Assembly (NCBI RefSeq): GCF_014337215.1
Contig: NZ_CP060635.1
Location: forward strand, 2,555,501 to 2,619,500
Direction: 5' to 3'
Origin: Wansuia hejianensis
GTDB lineage: Bacteria > Bacillota > Clostridia > Lachnospirales > Lachnospiraceae
DNA: 64,000 bases
This document shows, one piece after another, positions 40,875 through 49,993 of this stretch (position 1 is its first letter; every line of letters starts with the position of its first letter). The position numbers and the translations under genes were made by a program. The notes beneath the pieces are model-generated. The model was not told where the DNA came from. It made no database searches and saw only the letters and a program-made list of their open reading frames with translations.

Positions 40875-42839
40875 TCAAAGTTTCCGTCCCAATTCCTCTG
40901 CCTCAAAAATAATCCGCAGGACCGTACCCGGAGCCGCCGCATCTCCTACACAGTAAGTTTCAAATTCTCCGCTTTTTTTCAGTTCCTTATACAGCTCATT
41001 ATCCGATCGGCTGGCCTGAGCCACGACCAGAGTATCCAGATCCTTCAGCGAGAATTCTTCACCGTTAAAAATATTTTCAAACACCGCCGTCCTGCCTTCC
41101 ACACGCACGAGACGGCTGCTGGTATAAGTTTTCGCACCCCTTCTCGCCAGACGGCGGTTCAGGTTCTCTCTGCAGGTTTCCTCTATATCTGATCCCGCAA
41201 ACAAACGCGAGGTTACGATGCTGACCTGCGCTCCCATCACTGAAATATAGTCCGCAACCCCCATGGCCTGCCAGTATCCGATATCATCGATTACCACAGC
41301 CTTTTCACCGACTCTTTCCGGATGCTCTATCACCTCCCTCGGGTTCAGCAGCGCTGCCCCGCAGCCGGAACCTAGATCCGGCAGGGTGGGGACAGATCCG
41401 GTAGCGGTCACCACGACGTCCGGCTGTTTCTCCCGGATCAGATCCATCCCGACTGGGCAGTTATAATAAACGGGAACTCCCATTCTCTGCAGCTGCACCC
41501 GCAGATAGCGGTATATTTCCCCCATCTCCGCCCTCATCGGGATCTTTTCCGCCAGCAGCATCTGGCCTCCGGCCTGCGGCCCTTTCTCATAAACGCTGAC
41601 CTGATGGCCTCTTCTGGCCGCAATTTCAGCCGTTTTCAGACCGGCGATGCCGGCGCCTGCCACCAGTATCTTCTTTTTCTGACCGGTTTTTGTCAAAGTG
41701 CCGATCCCCAGCCTTTTCTCTCTTCCCGCCGCAGGATTATGTACGCACACCACGCCTTCCTGTGTGGTAACCATCCCGCAGCCCTCCGAACAGGCCACAC
41801 AATGGCGGATATCATCCAGTCGTCCCTCCAGGGCTTTATTGGGGGTTTCAGGATCGCAGATCAGCTGCCTGCACATCCCGATCATATCCGCATTTCGATC
41901 TGCCAGAATCCCTTCTGCCTGCACAGGGTCATTAATCCTTCCGAAGGCCACCACCGGAATTTTCACGGCTTTTTTCAGCTCTGCAGCCATATATACTCCA
42001 AATCCCATGGGAATATAATTGTTCGGAATTTCAAAGTTGTAATTGCTGAAACACCCCGCATCGCTGTTAATGTAAGTAACGCCAGCCTCTTCCAGCGCTC
42101 TGGCCACCTGGATTCCATAATCCCAGCTATAGCCCCACTCTGTAAATTCATCCATGCACAGCCTGATCCCGATGGGATATCCCGGCCCTGCCTCACGTCG
42201 GATGGCGTCGATGATCTCCAGCGGAAAACGCATCCGGTTTTCAAAGCTTCCTCCATACTGGTCTGTCCGCCGGTTCAGATAGGGAGAAATAAACGTCCTC
42301 AGCAGTCCGTCATGGGCAATTTTCAGCTCCATACCGTCAAATCCCCACTCCTTTTCATAAACCGCCGCCTGCACGTAATATTTTTTTATTTCCTCCATCT
42401 CCTCAATTTCCAGTTCCTTCGTGTTTACATAGCAGTGCGGCCCCGGCATCTGCGTCGGGGCGTACAGCAGCGGAGGCCGCTGCATGCAGGAAGTATGGCC
42501 GCAGTGGTTAAACTGACCGAAAACTTTACCTCCATATCTGTGGATTTCATCGCACATCCAGCGAAAGACCTTTTCATTTCTGGCGTCATGGGCATTCACC
42601 ATCGTCCGTCCCATCTGACCGGTCGGCGAAACGCTCTGTGTGACGCACACCAGGCCGGCCCCGCCTCTGGCACGCTCTATGTAATGCATGGCCAGCCGCT
42701 CCGAAGCGAGGCCGTCTTCCTGATATCCGTGATTGTTGCCGTAATTTGTCCAATGTGCCAAAAAGATGATTCTGTTTTTTAATGTGACATCTCCCAATTG
42801 TATCGGTGAAAACAAATGGGTGAATTGTTCGCTTTGCAT
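40875..42839 (-). CDS. Old-Yellow-Enzyme-type FMN/FAD/4Fe-4S oxidoreductase (2,4-dienoyl-CoA / enoate / daidzein reductase class)
   Basis: 654 residues. Residues 1-330 are an OYE TIM barrel (HLFSPIQLGDVTLKNRIIF, GGKVFGQFNHCGH, SPYLNRRTDQYGGSFENR, VVAFGRINDP). The FeS Cys set is CVACSEGCGMVTTQEGVVC near residues 345-363. Two nucleotide-binding domains follow (LVAGAGIAGLKTAEIAARRGHQV for FAD; AVVIDDIGYWQA). The class includes 2,4-dienoyl-CoA reductase, enoate reductases, bile-acid enzymes and daidzein reductase, all of which reduce conjugated C=C bonds. The etfB and ferredoxin-etfA genes directly follow as likely electron partners. CAGGGAGG lies before the ATG. Confidence 0.9.
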   Translation of the reverse strand: MQSEQFTHLFSPIQLGDVTLKNRIIFLAHWTNYGNNHGYQEDGLASERLAMHYIERARGGAGLVCVTQSVSPTGQMGRTMVNAHDARNEKVFRWMCDEIHRYGGKVFGQFNHCGHTSCMQRPPLLYAPTQMPGPHCYVNTKELEIEEMEEIKKYYVQAAVYEKEWGFDGMELKIAHDGLLRTFISPYLNRRTDQYGGSFENRMRFPLEIIDAIRREAGPGYPIGIRLCMDEFTEWGYSWDYGIQVARALEEAGVTYINSDAGCFSNYNFEIPNNYIPMGFGVYMAAELKKAVKIPVVAFGRINDPVQAEGILADRNADMIGMCRQLICDPETPNKALEGRLDDIRHCVACSEGCGMVTTQEGVVCVHNPAAGREKRLGIGTLTKTGQKKKILVAGAGIAGLKTAEIAARRGHQVSVYEKGPQAGGQMLLAEKIPMRAEMGEIYRYLRVQLQRMGVPVYYNCPVGMDLIREKQPDVVVTATGSVPTLPDLGSGCGAALLNPREVIEHPERVGEKAVVIDDIGYWQAMGVADYISVMGAQVSIVTSRLFAGSDIEETCRENLNRRLARRGAKTYTSSRLVRVEGRTAVFENIFNGEEFSLKDLDTLVVAQASRSDNELYKELKKSGEFETYCVGDAAAPGTVLRIIFEAEELGRKL

Positions 42840-42879
42840 CGTTCCGACCTCCCTGTTTTTTTCTGTTCTTTATGGATGA

Positions 42880-42927
42880 GGCACCTGAAAAGCGACAGCT
42901 TATACTAAGTCTGATCTTCCAGGTGCC
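42880..42927 (-). promoter_or_regulatory. Hairpin in the gap before the flavoenzyme gene
   Basis: GGCACCTG (42880-42887) and CAGGTGCC (42920-42927) can pair in the 131-bp gap between the isomerase and flavoenzyme genes. It may be an RNA-processing or partial-termination site that tunes the distal genes. Confidence 0.4.
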
Positions 42928-42970
42928 CTGTTTCATTCTATTCTCTTCATTAAAATCCTTTTATTTTCTG

Positions 42971-43885
42971 TCAGATCACAAAATTCCTGAGATATCTCGT
43001 GGTCAGGCGGACCGCGTTTTTGGCGTCTTCCACCGACCCCTCAAAGGCTTTATCTTCTATTTCCATACAGGCGCAGCCGTCATAGCCGATATCTGTCAGC
43101 GCGGATACATATTTTCCCCATTCCACATCCCCAAGCCCGGGAATTTTGGGACTCATATATTCCAGCGGCGTCGCCATAATGCCCACATCTTTTAATTTCT
43201 CCGGGTATACCTTAATATCCTTAAAATGCACATGAAAAATTTTATCTTTGAACTCATAGAGCGGTTTGATATAATCAATCTGCTGCCATACAAAATGCGA
43301 AGGATCGTAATTCAGACCCAGATTTTTGCTGTCAATTAATTTAAATATTTTACGCCAGTTGGACGGCGACGTCATGACATTCTGCCCGCCCGGCCATTCG
43401 TCATCGGTAAACAGCATCGGACAGTTTTCAATGGCAATCCGGACATTTTTGCTCTCCGCGTGCTCCAGAATCGGTTTCCACACACTTTCCGCTTCTTTCA
43501 GATTCTCTTCCACATTTTTATATGGAATTCTTCCGATGAAACTGGTCACTGTTTGCACTCCCAGCATGGCGGCCCCGTCGATCACCTTCAGCAGATGATC
43601 GATATATATTTTTCTCTTTTCCTGATCCGGTTCGAGAGTATTGGGATAATAAGCCAGGGCTGATATTTCAATTCCCCGCTCTGCGCAGTATGTTTGTATA
43701 TAATCTGCTTTTTCCCGATCTAAATTTGCCACGTCTATGTGGCTCACGCCGGCGTACCTGCGTTCCGCTTTCCCGGTCGGCCAGCATGCGACCTCAACAC
43801 ATTCCAGGCCAAGCTCAGCGATAAAATCAATCATTTCCTCAAATGACAGCTCTCCCAGAATCGCACTTATTACTCCGAGTTTCAC
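42971..43885 (-). CDS. Sugar-phosphate isomerase/epimerase-like TIM-barrel enzyme (first)
   Basis: 304 residues of the xylose-isomerase-like (AP endonuclease 2) TIM-barrel superfamily. Metal-ligand segments are visible: VRIAIENCPMLF (Glu), LGLNYDPSHFVWQ (Asp/His), IFHVHFKDIKVYP (His) and CACMEIED (Glu). Superfamily members isomerise or epimerise free sugars. DgpC/DfgA-type relatives cleave C-glycosidic bonds after the sugar is oxidised to its 3-keto form. It lies beside a Gfo/Idh/MocA oxidoreductase gene, the partner expected for that chemistry. It starts with GTG behind GGGAGG. The second TIM-barrel gene at 44947 is only a distant paralogue. Confidence 0.88.
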   Translation of the reverse strand: MKLGVISAILGELSFEEMIDFIAELGLECVEVACWPTGKAERRYAGVSHIDVANLDREKADYIQTYCAERGIEISALAYYPNTLEPDQEKRKIYIDHLLKVIDGAAMLGVQTVTSFIGRIPYKNVEENLKEAESVWKPILEHAESKNVRIAIENCPMLFTDDEWPGGQNVMTSPSNWRKIFKLIDSKNLGLNYDPSHFVWQQIDYIKPLYEFKDKIFHVHFKDIKVYPEKLKDVGIMATPLEYMSPKIPGLGDVEWGKYVSALTDIGYDGCACMEIEDKAFEGSVEDAKNAVRLTTRYLRNFVI

Positions 43886-43897
43886 TCTTATTCCTCC

Positions 43898-44929
43898 CTA
43901 CCTGACCCGCACACACTGCCCTGATTTCGAGGATTCCAGCGCCGCGAATACAGCTTTCATGGCGCTCAGGGCATCTTCCCCCGAAATCTCCGGTTCCTGT
44001 TTTCTGACCAGACACTCGACCCACAGATCAATGATTCCTGATTTCGTCTGATTTTCGTTCGTCTGAATCTGATCCACCTCATAATACACTCTGTCACCAT
44101 CCCGCTTTTCTACCACTATGGAGTATTTCGGGTCATCATAAATACGCATGACTCCATCAGTACCATACAGGATCGTAGAATTGTCCTCCGGCCCGTAACA
44201 GGTCCAGCTGGCAGTCATTGTGCCAACCGTTCCGCGATCCATCTTATAGATACAGATCGCGTTATCATCCACCCCGATCAGCTGTCCGCTGCTGTCTCTC
44301 TTATCCAGAGTGGTTATCACCGCCGATACCTCCGACACCTTTTGCCCGGTCAGGAACTGAATCAGGTCTGTTTTGTGAATGCCCAGATCAGCCATGGCGC
44401 CAAAGGCTGATTTGTTTTTATCAAAAAACCACATATTATTCCGGTCGATTGCCCAGTTTTCCGGCCCGCTGTGGGCAAAGCTGGTCTTAAAAGTCAGAAT
44501 ATTTCCTATTTCTCCTTTTTCGAGCAGTTTTTTTGCCATGCGGTGCGCTTTTGCCAGCCGTTGATTATGCCCTATCATCAGATACTTTCCACAGGCTCTG
44601 GCCGTTTCCACCATCGCGTTGCACTGGTCCAGAGTCACAGCCATTGGCTTTTCGCACAGAACATGTTTACCCGCTTTCAAAGCCGCAATGGTAATCTCCG
44701 CGTGAGCGTCATTCGCCACACATACGCTAACCGCTTCAATTTCGGGATTTTCCAGCAATTCTTCGTACGAAGAATAGGACCTGGCCCCATATTTCTCTGC
44801 AATTTCTTTCGCCCTCTCCGGATTCAGGTCATAAACTCCGTCAATCTGAGCTTCCTCATTATCCGCATATTCAGGCAAATGGCGAACCTGGGCAATTTTT
44901 CCGCATCCAATTACACCTACATGAATCAT
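43898..44929 (-). CDS. Gfo/Idh/MocA-family NAD(P)-dependent oxidoreductase
   Basis: 343 residues. The Rossmann motif is VGVIGCGKIAQVRHLPEY at the start, the diagnostic KHVLCEKPMAV at about 92-102, and the substrate-domain signature is MADLGIHKTDLIQFLTG. These enzymes oxidise one hydroxyl of a sugar, inositol or glycoside; DgpA/AcsF-like members oxidise C3 of glycosides. It is flanked on both sides by TIM-barrel isomerase-like genes. I chose the ATG at 44927-44929, preceded by GGGGAGG. Confidence 0.92.
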   Translation of the reverse strand: MIHVGVIGCGKIAQVRHLPEYADNEEAQIDGVYDLNPERAKEIAEKYGARSYSSYEELLENPEIEAVSVCVANDAHAEITIAALKAGKHVLCEKPMAVTLDQCNAMVETARACGKYLMIGHNQRLAKAHRMAKKLLEKGEIGNILTFKTSFAHSGPENWAIDRNNMWFFDKNKSAFGAMADLGIHKTDLIQFLTGQKVSEVSAVITTLDKRDSSGQLIGVDDNAICIYKMDRGTVGTMTASWTCYGPEDNSTILYGTDGVMRIYDDPKYSIVVEKRDGDRVYYEVDQIQTNENQTKSGIIDLWVECLVRKQEPEISGEDALSAMKAVFAALESSKSGQCVRVR

Positions 44930-44946
44930 GTTTTCCTCCCCGCCGG

Positions 44947-45786
44947 TTATTTCAGTTGCGCTTCTATCGCTTTCAGATTTTCCAGAGACTGACGCGCCAC
45001 AACATCCGGATGACAATCCCTGGTGGGGAATCCGTTCTCCATGGTCACATATCCGTCATAGCCGATATCCTTCAGGGCCTGCATGATATCCAGGAAATCG
45101 CAGCCGTTGGTGCCCGGGGCTTTTCTGTCGTAGTCAGCCATGTGGATGTGTTTCAGATTTTTTCCCATCTGGTATACATAGTCTGAAGGCACTTCATTCC
45201 GGTATAAAGCGTGTGTTGTATCAAACATCAGTTTCACATTTTCTTTTCCGATATCTTCCATCATATTGATCGCATCTTCACAGCTCTCAACCAGGTTGCT
45301 GTCCGTGGCCGTCGGCTCCAGCATCAGTGTCACTCCGCTTTTGGCGGCGTAGTCCGCCACTTCACTCAGGCCTTCCATCGCCCATTTCCAGGCATCTCTT
45401 TCTCTCGTTCCGTAAATATACCAGCCGCAGACGCACAGCAAAGTCCTGCAGTCATCCATTTCCAGCCCCATATCCATACAGTCTTTCCAATACTGTTTGG
45501 TCCATTCCCGTTCTGCCGGGTTTGCAGACGCGATGTTTCCTCCCGGGCCGCCTCCCGGCGCCGGCAGAATGGATGAAATCCGGATGCCATACTCTTTTAA
45601 CAGCTCTCTGACTCTTTTTCTTTCCTCTTTCCCGGTAAAATACGGCCATGCCTGCGGCTGCGCGCAGCCCAGCTCCAGTCCGTCATAGCCGATTCTGGCC
45701 AGGCGCCTGATCACTTCCTCAAGGGGGTATGAGGGAACCCAGCAGGGAAAATGGCTGTATGCCCATGTATTAAACGCATATTTCAT
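44947..45786 (-). CDS. Sugar-phosphate isomerase/epimerase-like TIM-barrel enzyme (second)
   Basis: 279 residues, TIM barrel of the tagatose-3-epimerase/xylose-isomerase-like superfamily: MKYAFNTWAYSHFPCWVPSY, GYDGLELG, VTLMLEPTATDSNLV (Glu), VKLMFDTTHALYRN (Asp/His), LKHIHMADYDRKAPG (His) and GYVTMENGF (Glu). The four-ligand metal site looks complete. It could epimerise the released keto sugar or assist cleavage. AAGGAG lies nine bases before the ATG, and it starts 18 bases downstream of the VOC gene. Confidence 0.88.
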   Translation of the reverse strand: MKYAFNTWAYSHFPCWVPSYPLEEVIRRLARIGYDGLELGCAQPQAWPYFTGKEERKRVRELLKEYGIRISSILPAPGGGPGGNIASANPAEREWTKQYWKDCMDMGLEMDDCRTLLCVCGWYIYGTRERDAWKWAMEGLSEVADYAAKSGVTLMLEPTATDSNLVESCEDAINMMEDIGKENVKLMFDTTHALYRNEVPSDYVYQMGKNLKHIHMADYDRKAPGTNGCDFLDIMQALKDIGYDGYVTMENGFPTRDCHPDVVARQSLENLKAIEAQLK

Positions 45787-45804
45787 AACTTGTTCTCCTT
45801 TTCT

Positions 45805-46248
45805 TTATTTATTTTTCAGCGGAAACTCCATCAGCTCTATCAGATTCTCTTCCGGATCCCTGACAAAAAACAGCCTCATGGAACCATCCTCGCTGGTACA
45901 CGGTTCACTGACAGTTTCACATCCTTTTGCTTTCACCCGGCGGTATGCTTCGTCCACATCGTCTACCTCATAGGCAAAATGTCTCAGGCCCGCGTTCTGA
46001 AGGCAGTTATTTTTCTGCGGCTTTACTTCGTGATTAAAGTCCTGCAGCAGTTCAATCATAAAGCCTTCCGGGGAGACATACTTCACAATCCGGTAATGCA
46101 TGTCGTCTCTCCCCTGTACCGTATCCAGGAACTTTCCTTCCATCTCATCATCATAGACCTTCTGCAGTCCAAGGACCTCTTCATAAAAGGCCGCACACTT
46201 TTCCATATCCGTGACACAGATACCGATATGATTCGTTGCCTTTATCAT
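45805..46248 (-). CDS. VOC-superfamily (glyoxalase-fold) protein
   Basis: 147 residues. Two beta-alpha-beta-beta-beta modules: MIKATNHIGICVTDMEKCAAFYEEVLGL at the start and LRHFAYEVDDVDEAYRRVKAKG in the second half, with metal-ligand candidates His8, Glu near ISPEGFMIELLQD and Glu in ENLIELMEFPL. VOC proteins include lyases, epimerases and ring-cleaving dioxygenases. An epimerase or isomerase step on the oxidised sugar or aglycone fits an anaerobe better than a dioxygenase. It directly follows the transporter permease gene. Confidence 0.85.
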   Translation of the reverse strand: MIKATNHIGICVTDMEKCAAFYEEVLGLQKVYDDEMEGKFLDTVQGRDDMHYRIVKYVSPEGFMIELLQDFNHEVKPQKNNCLQNAGLRHFAYEVDDVDEAYRRVKAKGCETVSEPCTSEDGSMRLFFVRDPEENLIELMEFPLKNK

Positions 46249-46254
46249 ATTTCT

Positions 46255-47214
46255 CTATTCCCTTCTCTTTCTTCCCAGCTCACTCAACGCGACGGCAATA
46301 ATAATGATCACGCCCTGCATCAGTGTCTGCTGGGCGACGCCCAGACCTCCTATTACGAGTCCGTTGTTGATCATCATGATCAGCACGGAACCAACCACGG
46401 CACCAATCGCTGAACCGGTTCCTCCGCTCATCGCGGTACCTCCCAGCACAACCGCGGCAATGACGTTCATTTCCACACCGCTTCCAAAGTCCCATCTGGC
46501 CGCCTGGGTTCTCCCAGCATACAGCGCTCCGGCCAGAGCGGCCAGCATTCCCTGTGATATAAACGCTGTCATGGTGACGCGCTTTACATTCACGCCTGCA
46601 TATCTGGCCGCCGTTGTATTTCCGCCGGAAGCCAGCACCTTCCTCCCGAAGGAAGTATAGCTCAGCACTATGTGCCCAAGGATCATGGCAGCCACGGCCC
46701 AGAACAGCAGAATGGGGATCACACCGCCCACCTGTCCGGATCCGAACCAGTACAGGAACGTCTTATTCGTGATAGGGATCGCCTTGGTTCCTGTCATCCA
46801 CATGGCAATACCTGTCAGCACGCTCTGCGTGCCCAGCGTCGTCAGAAATGCCGGCATGTGGAGGCGGGTAACGCAGAACCCGTTGCAGATTCCCACTACC
46901 GCCCCAAAGGCCAGAGCCGCGACAAGCGCAAGGAGAATATTTCCTGTGCTCCTTAAAACCAGCCCGATCATCAGAGACGATACGGCTACCACGGAGCTGA
47001 TAGACAAATCAATATGTCCCAGGCCGATAATAAATACCATTCCTATGGCCATCACAGCAATCGCGCCGGACTGGCGCACTACATTCAGCAGGTTTGTCAC
47101 AGAAAAGAATGACCCTCCAAGCCAAATACCAAAAATCACAATACAGAGAACAAATATGATATAAACCACATATTTGCTGATATCAAATTTTATTTTTTTC
47201 TCACTGCTGGATTG
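46255..47214 (-). CDS. Sugar ABC transporter permease (RbsC family)
   Basis: 319 residues with about nine membrane helices; the family motifs SSVVAVSSLMIG, RKVLASGGNTTAARYAGVNV and AAVVLGGTAMSGGTGSAIGA are present. It works with the ATPase and binding protein encoded just upstream. It is the only permease in this operon, so a homodimer is expected. I chose the ATG at 47212-47214 (MQSSSEKK) with GAGGAG ten bases before it; it overlaps the ATPase gene by 14 bases. A start 21 bases further upstream is possible. Confidence 0.9.
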   Translation of the reverse strand, partial: QSSSEKKIKFDISKYVVYIIFVLCIVIFGIWLGGSFFSVTNLLNVVRQSGAIAVMAIGMVFIIGLGHIDLSISSVVAVSSLMIGLVLRSTGNILLALVAALAFGAVVGICNGFCVTRLHMPAFLTTLGTQSVLTGIAMWMTGTKAIPITNKTFLYWFGSGQVGGVIPILLFWAVAAMILGHIVLSYTSFGRKVLASGGNTTAARYAGVNVKRVTMTAFISQGMLAALAGALYAGRTQAARWDFGSGVEMNVIAAVVLGGTAMSGGTGSAIGAVVGSVLIMMINNGLVIGGLGVAQQTLMQGVIIIIAVALSELGRKRRE

Positions 47215-48703
47215 CATATTCCAATATCTCCTCACCTGTAATACTTTCCCGTGTATATTCTTCCGTCAGCGTGCCGTCGCAATACACAATAATCCGGTCA
47301 CATACTGCCAGAAGCTCTGACATCTCTGACGAAATGAACAAGACTCCATTGCCGTTGGACGCGTATTCGCGGACAATTTCAATCACTTCGCCCTTAGCCC
47401 CTATGTCGACGCCGGCCGTAGGCTCGTCCATGATCAACAGTCTGGGAACTGTTTTCAGCCACTTGGCAATGACAATTTTCTGCTGATTGCCGCCGGAAAG
47501 GCTGACCATCGGCACATTCACGCCGGCCGTTTTCACGCTGAAATCCCGCACACATTCCTCCGAGAATTTTCTGGCCTTCCTGTTGCTGGAAAGCCACCTT
47601 CTTTTTATTTTTTCCAGGTTGGTCAGGCACAGATTCTGTTCCAGGGAATGAGACAGCACCAACCCTTCTCTTCTTCGGTCTTCCGGAATTAATGCAATTT
47701 TGTTCTTTACCGCGTCGTGAATGGAATGAATATGGATCTCCTTTCCATTCATAAAAAACCGGCCGGAATGGTATTTCCGTATTCCAAAAATCGCTTCCGC
47801 CGTTTCCGTTCTTCCACTGCCCAGCAGCCCGGCAATTCCCAGCACTTCTCCCTGTTTGATGGAAAAATTCACACCCTTCACCAGTTCTCCAACAGTAAGA
47901 TTTTCCACCCGGAACAATTCCGGGTTGTCTGTAATCGGGGTCTTGTGGGGACGATAGACCAGGTCCCCGCTTTCCCCTGAGGTAATCTGAGCGATCACTT
48001 CATTCATCGTTATAGACCCAATTTCTGTTGTCAGGACCATCTCTCCGTCCCTGAGGACGGAGATCCGGTCGGCGATCTGGAAGATTTCTTTCATACGGTG
48101 AGAAATGTAGATAAATGAAATTCCCTTTTTCTTCAGTTCATTCACACGCTGAAACAGTACTTTCGTTTCCCGGTCTGTCAGTGATGCTGTAGGCTCATCC
48201 AAAATCAAAACCGAGGCGTCGCTCGATAACGCCTTCGCGATTTCGATCAGCTGGCAGGTTCCAACCGGCAGATTTGCTATCAAATCGTCAGGCCTGGCTT
48301 CTATCTGAAGCTCTTCTAAAATTTCTGCCGTTTTTGCCCGCATGGTCTTCTTGTCCAGAAGACCTCCTTTTTTCAACTCGTTGGTCAAAAATATGTTTTC
48401 CATCACACTAAGCGTAGAGCACAGGCTCAATTCCTGGAAAATCATCCGGATCCCGTATTTCCAGGCATCCCGGATACTCTGGTATTCTACTTCCTGTCCC
48501 TCTACGCGCACAATGCCGCTGTCTTTACTGTAGACTCCGTTCATAATCTTCATCAGAGTCGATTTGCCGGCGCCATTGCCTCCCACAAGGGCGTGCACTT
48601 CCCCTCTTTTCAAAAGGAAATTTACATTTTTCAGAACTGGGCTGCCCCCAAAGGCTTTGCATATATTTTCCATTGAGACAACACAATTAGCATCCATAAA
48701 CAT
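47201..48703 (-). CDS. Sugar ABC transporter ATP-binding protein (RbsA/MglA family)
   Basis: 500 residues, two ATPase domains. NBD1: Walker A VGGNGAGKST, a degenerate signature LPVGTCQLIEIAKAL, Walker B LILDEPTASL. NBD2: SLSGGNQQKIVIAKWL and a canonical Walker B LIMDEPTAGVDIG. It powers uptake of the sugar or glycoside bound by the lipoprotein encoded eight bases upstream. Two ATG codons (48703 and 48697) lie behind GAGG; the first is annotated. Confidence 0.92.
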   Translation of the reverse strand: MFMDANCVVSMENICKAFGGSPVLKNVNFLLKRGEVHALVGGNGAGKSTLMKIMNGVYSKDSGIVRVEGQEVEYQSIRDAWKYGIRMIFQELSLCSTLSVMENIFLTNELKKGGLLDKKTMRAKTAEILEELQIEARPDDLIANLPVGTCQLIEIAKALSSDASVLILDEPTASLTDRETKVLFQRVNELKKKGISFIYISHRMKEIFQIADRISVLRDGEMVLTTEIGSITMNEVIAQITSGESGDLVYRPHKTPITDNPELFRVENLTVGELVKGVNFSIKQGEVLGIAGLLGSGRTETAEAIFGIRKYHSGRFFMNGKEIHIHSIHDAVKNKIALIPEDRRREGLVLSHSLEQNLCLTNLEKIKRRWLSSNRKARKFSEECVRDFSVKTAGVNVPMVSLSGGNQQKIVIAKWLKTVPRLLIMDEPTAGVDIGAKGEVIEIVREYASNGNGVLFISSEMSELLAVCDRIIVYCDGTLTEEYTRESITGEEILEYAIQQ

Positions 48704-48710
48704 TTACCTC

Positions 48711-49940
48711 TTATTTGTTCTCTTCCCACGCCGCCTTGATGTCGTCAGGTGCCTCAATATTAAAGCAGATTTTATAGGCGTCCAGCACGTTCTCATAACA
48801 TACCGGCTGAGAGGATGAAACCAGATAGGTGGGAACATCCAGGCCCAGGAGCGCCCGCGCACAGGCATATGCTTCAATCTTTCCGGTTTCTACCGCTTTC
48901 GGGCAGCCGGTTCCCACATACATGTCACGGCTGGCGATCATATATGCGGATTCGTCACCGAGATCTACGCCGGTAACAACCAGATCGTTGCGTCCAATAG
49001 CCCTGGCAGATGTAATCACGTCGGAAGCCGGGATATCCCAGGAAGCATAGACGCCATCCACATCCGGATTTGCCGCGAACAGACCGTCCGCTACCGTGCC
49101 CACTTCGTCAATGCTGGTAAAGCCGGCCTCTGCTACAATTTCAATATTGGGATAATTTGCAATTGTCTCGCGGAACGCTCTGTCTCTCTCATTTGTGGTA
49201 AAGAAATCCGCGTCATAATATACCATCGCGACTTTTCCCTCATAGTTCAAAGCTTCTGCCAGAAGCATCGCCGCGTATTTTCCATTTCCATAGGAATCGG
49301 AGTTGGTGACGCAGACATAATCTTTACCGGCTTCGAAATCAGAAGACGCGTTTTCCATGAATACGATGGGAATTCCCGCGTCAATATACTGCTGATATGC
49401 GGCCTTGGTCACTTCTACATCATAGGGCATGCTGAGCAGAAGGTCCGGATTCAGAGATAAAGCATTTTCCAGGTCGTTCACCTCTTTATTGGCGTCTGAC
49501 TGCGCGTCGGTTGTACAGACAGCTTCAATATTCAGTTCTTTAAATACGTCCAGCGTTGCCTGAAGCTTGCTCTGATTCACCTGGTTGTCCAGCTGATGAT
49601 AGCAGATTGCGACTTTATAATTTCCTGCTTTCACCTGTTCAACCTCTTCATCTGTGAGCATAACATCATCCAAACCGGCCGGAACGCTGCCATCCGGACC
49701 TACATCACCCCAAACAACATCATTATTCAGGTCAATTTTCTCATACTCCCCGGCCGCTGACGAAGCGGAGGAAGAGGCTGTGGATTCGCTCTTTGACTCA
49801 GTTGATTTCGAGGCAGAAGAAGCCGCAGACGATGAGGTACCTCCTCCGGACGTGCTTCCCGATGTAGCTGTGTCCCCACAGGCTGCCAGCGCCGCCGGCA
49901 TGGCCAGACATAACAGTAATGCGATCAGTTTCTTTTTCAT
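48711..49940 (-). CDS. Sugar ABC transporter substrate-binding lipoprotein
   Basis: 409 residues. The signal peptide MKKKLIALLLCLAMPAALAAC has lipobox ALAAC, then a Ser/Thr/Gly-rich linker to about residue 67 and a type I binding fold (YKVAICYHQLDNQVNQ, DLLLSMPYDVEVTKAAYQQYIDAGIPIVFMENAS, GVYASWDIPASDVI). Its ligand is the likely inducer-side substrate of the LacI-controlled operon, possibly a glycoside. It is the second gene after the Zn-dehydrogenase. Confidence 0.92.
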   Translation of the reverse strand: MKKKLIALLLCLAMPAALAACGDTATSGSTSGGGTSSSAASSASKSTESKSESTASSSASSAAGEYEKIDLNNDVVWGDVGPDGSVPAGLDDVMLTDEEVEQVKAGNYKVAICYHQLDNQVNQSKLQATLDVFKELNIEAVCTTDAQSDANKEVNDLENALSLNPDLLLSMPYDVEVTKAAYQQYIDAGIPIVFMENASSDFEAGKDYVCVTNSDSYGNGKYAAMLLAEALNYEGKVAMVYYDADFFTTNERDRAFRETIANYPNIEIVAEAGFTSIDEVGTVADGLFAANPDVDGVYASWDIPASDVITSARAIGRNDLVVTGVDLGDESAYMIASRDMYVGTGCPKAVETGKIEAYACARALLGLDVPTYLVSSSQPVCYENVLDAYKICFNIEAPDDIKAAWEENK

Positions 49941-49993
49941 AAGATCCCTCCTTAAAATATTATATAAATTTATTGTTCACCCTGTAATCACTC

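Noticed and set aside
41604..42782. A 392-codon plus-strand open frame
   Set aside because: It is the complement of the OYE-type reductase gene, which has clear family motifs; the plus-strand product is Pro/Arg/His-rich, has no recognisable domain and no ribosome site.
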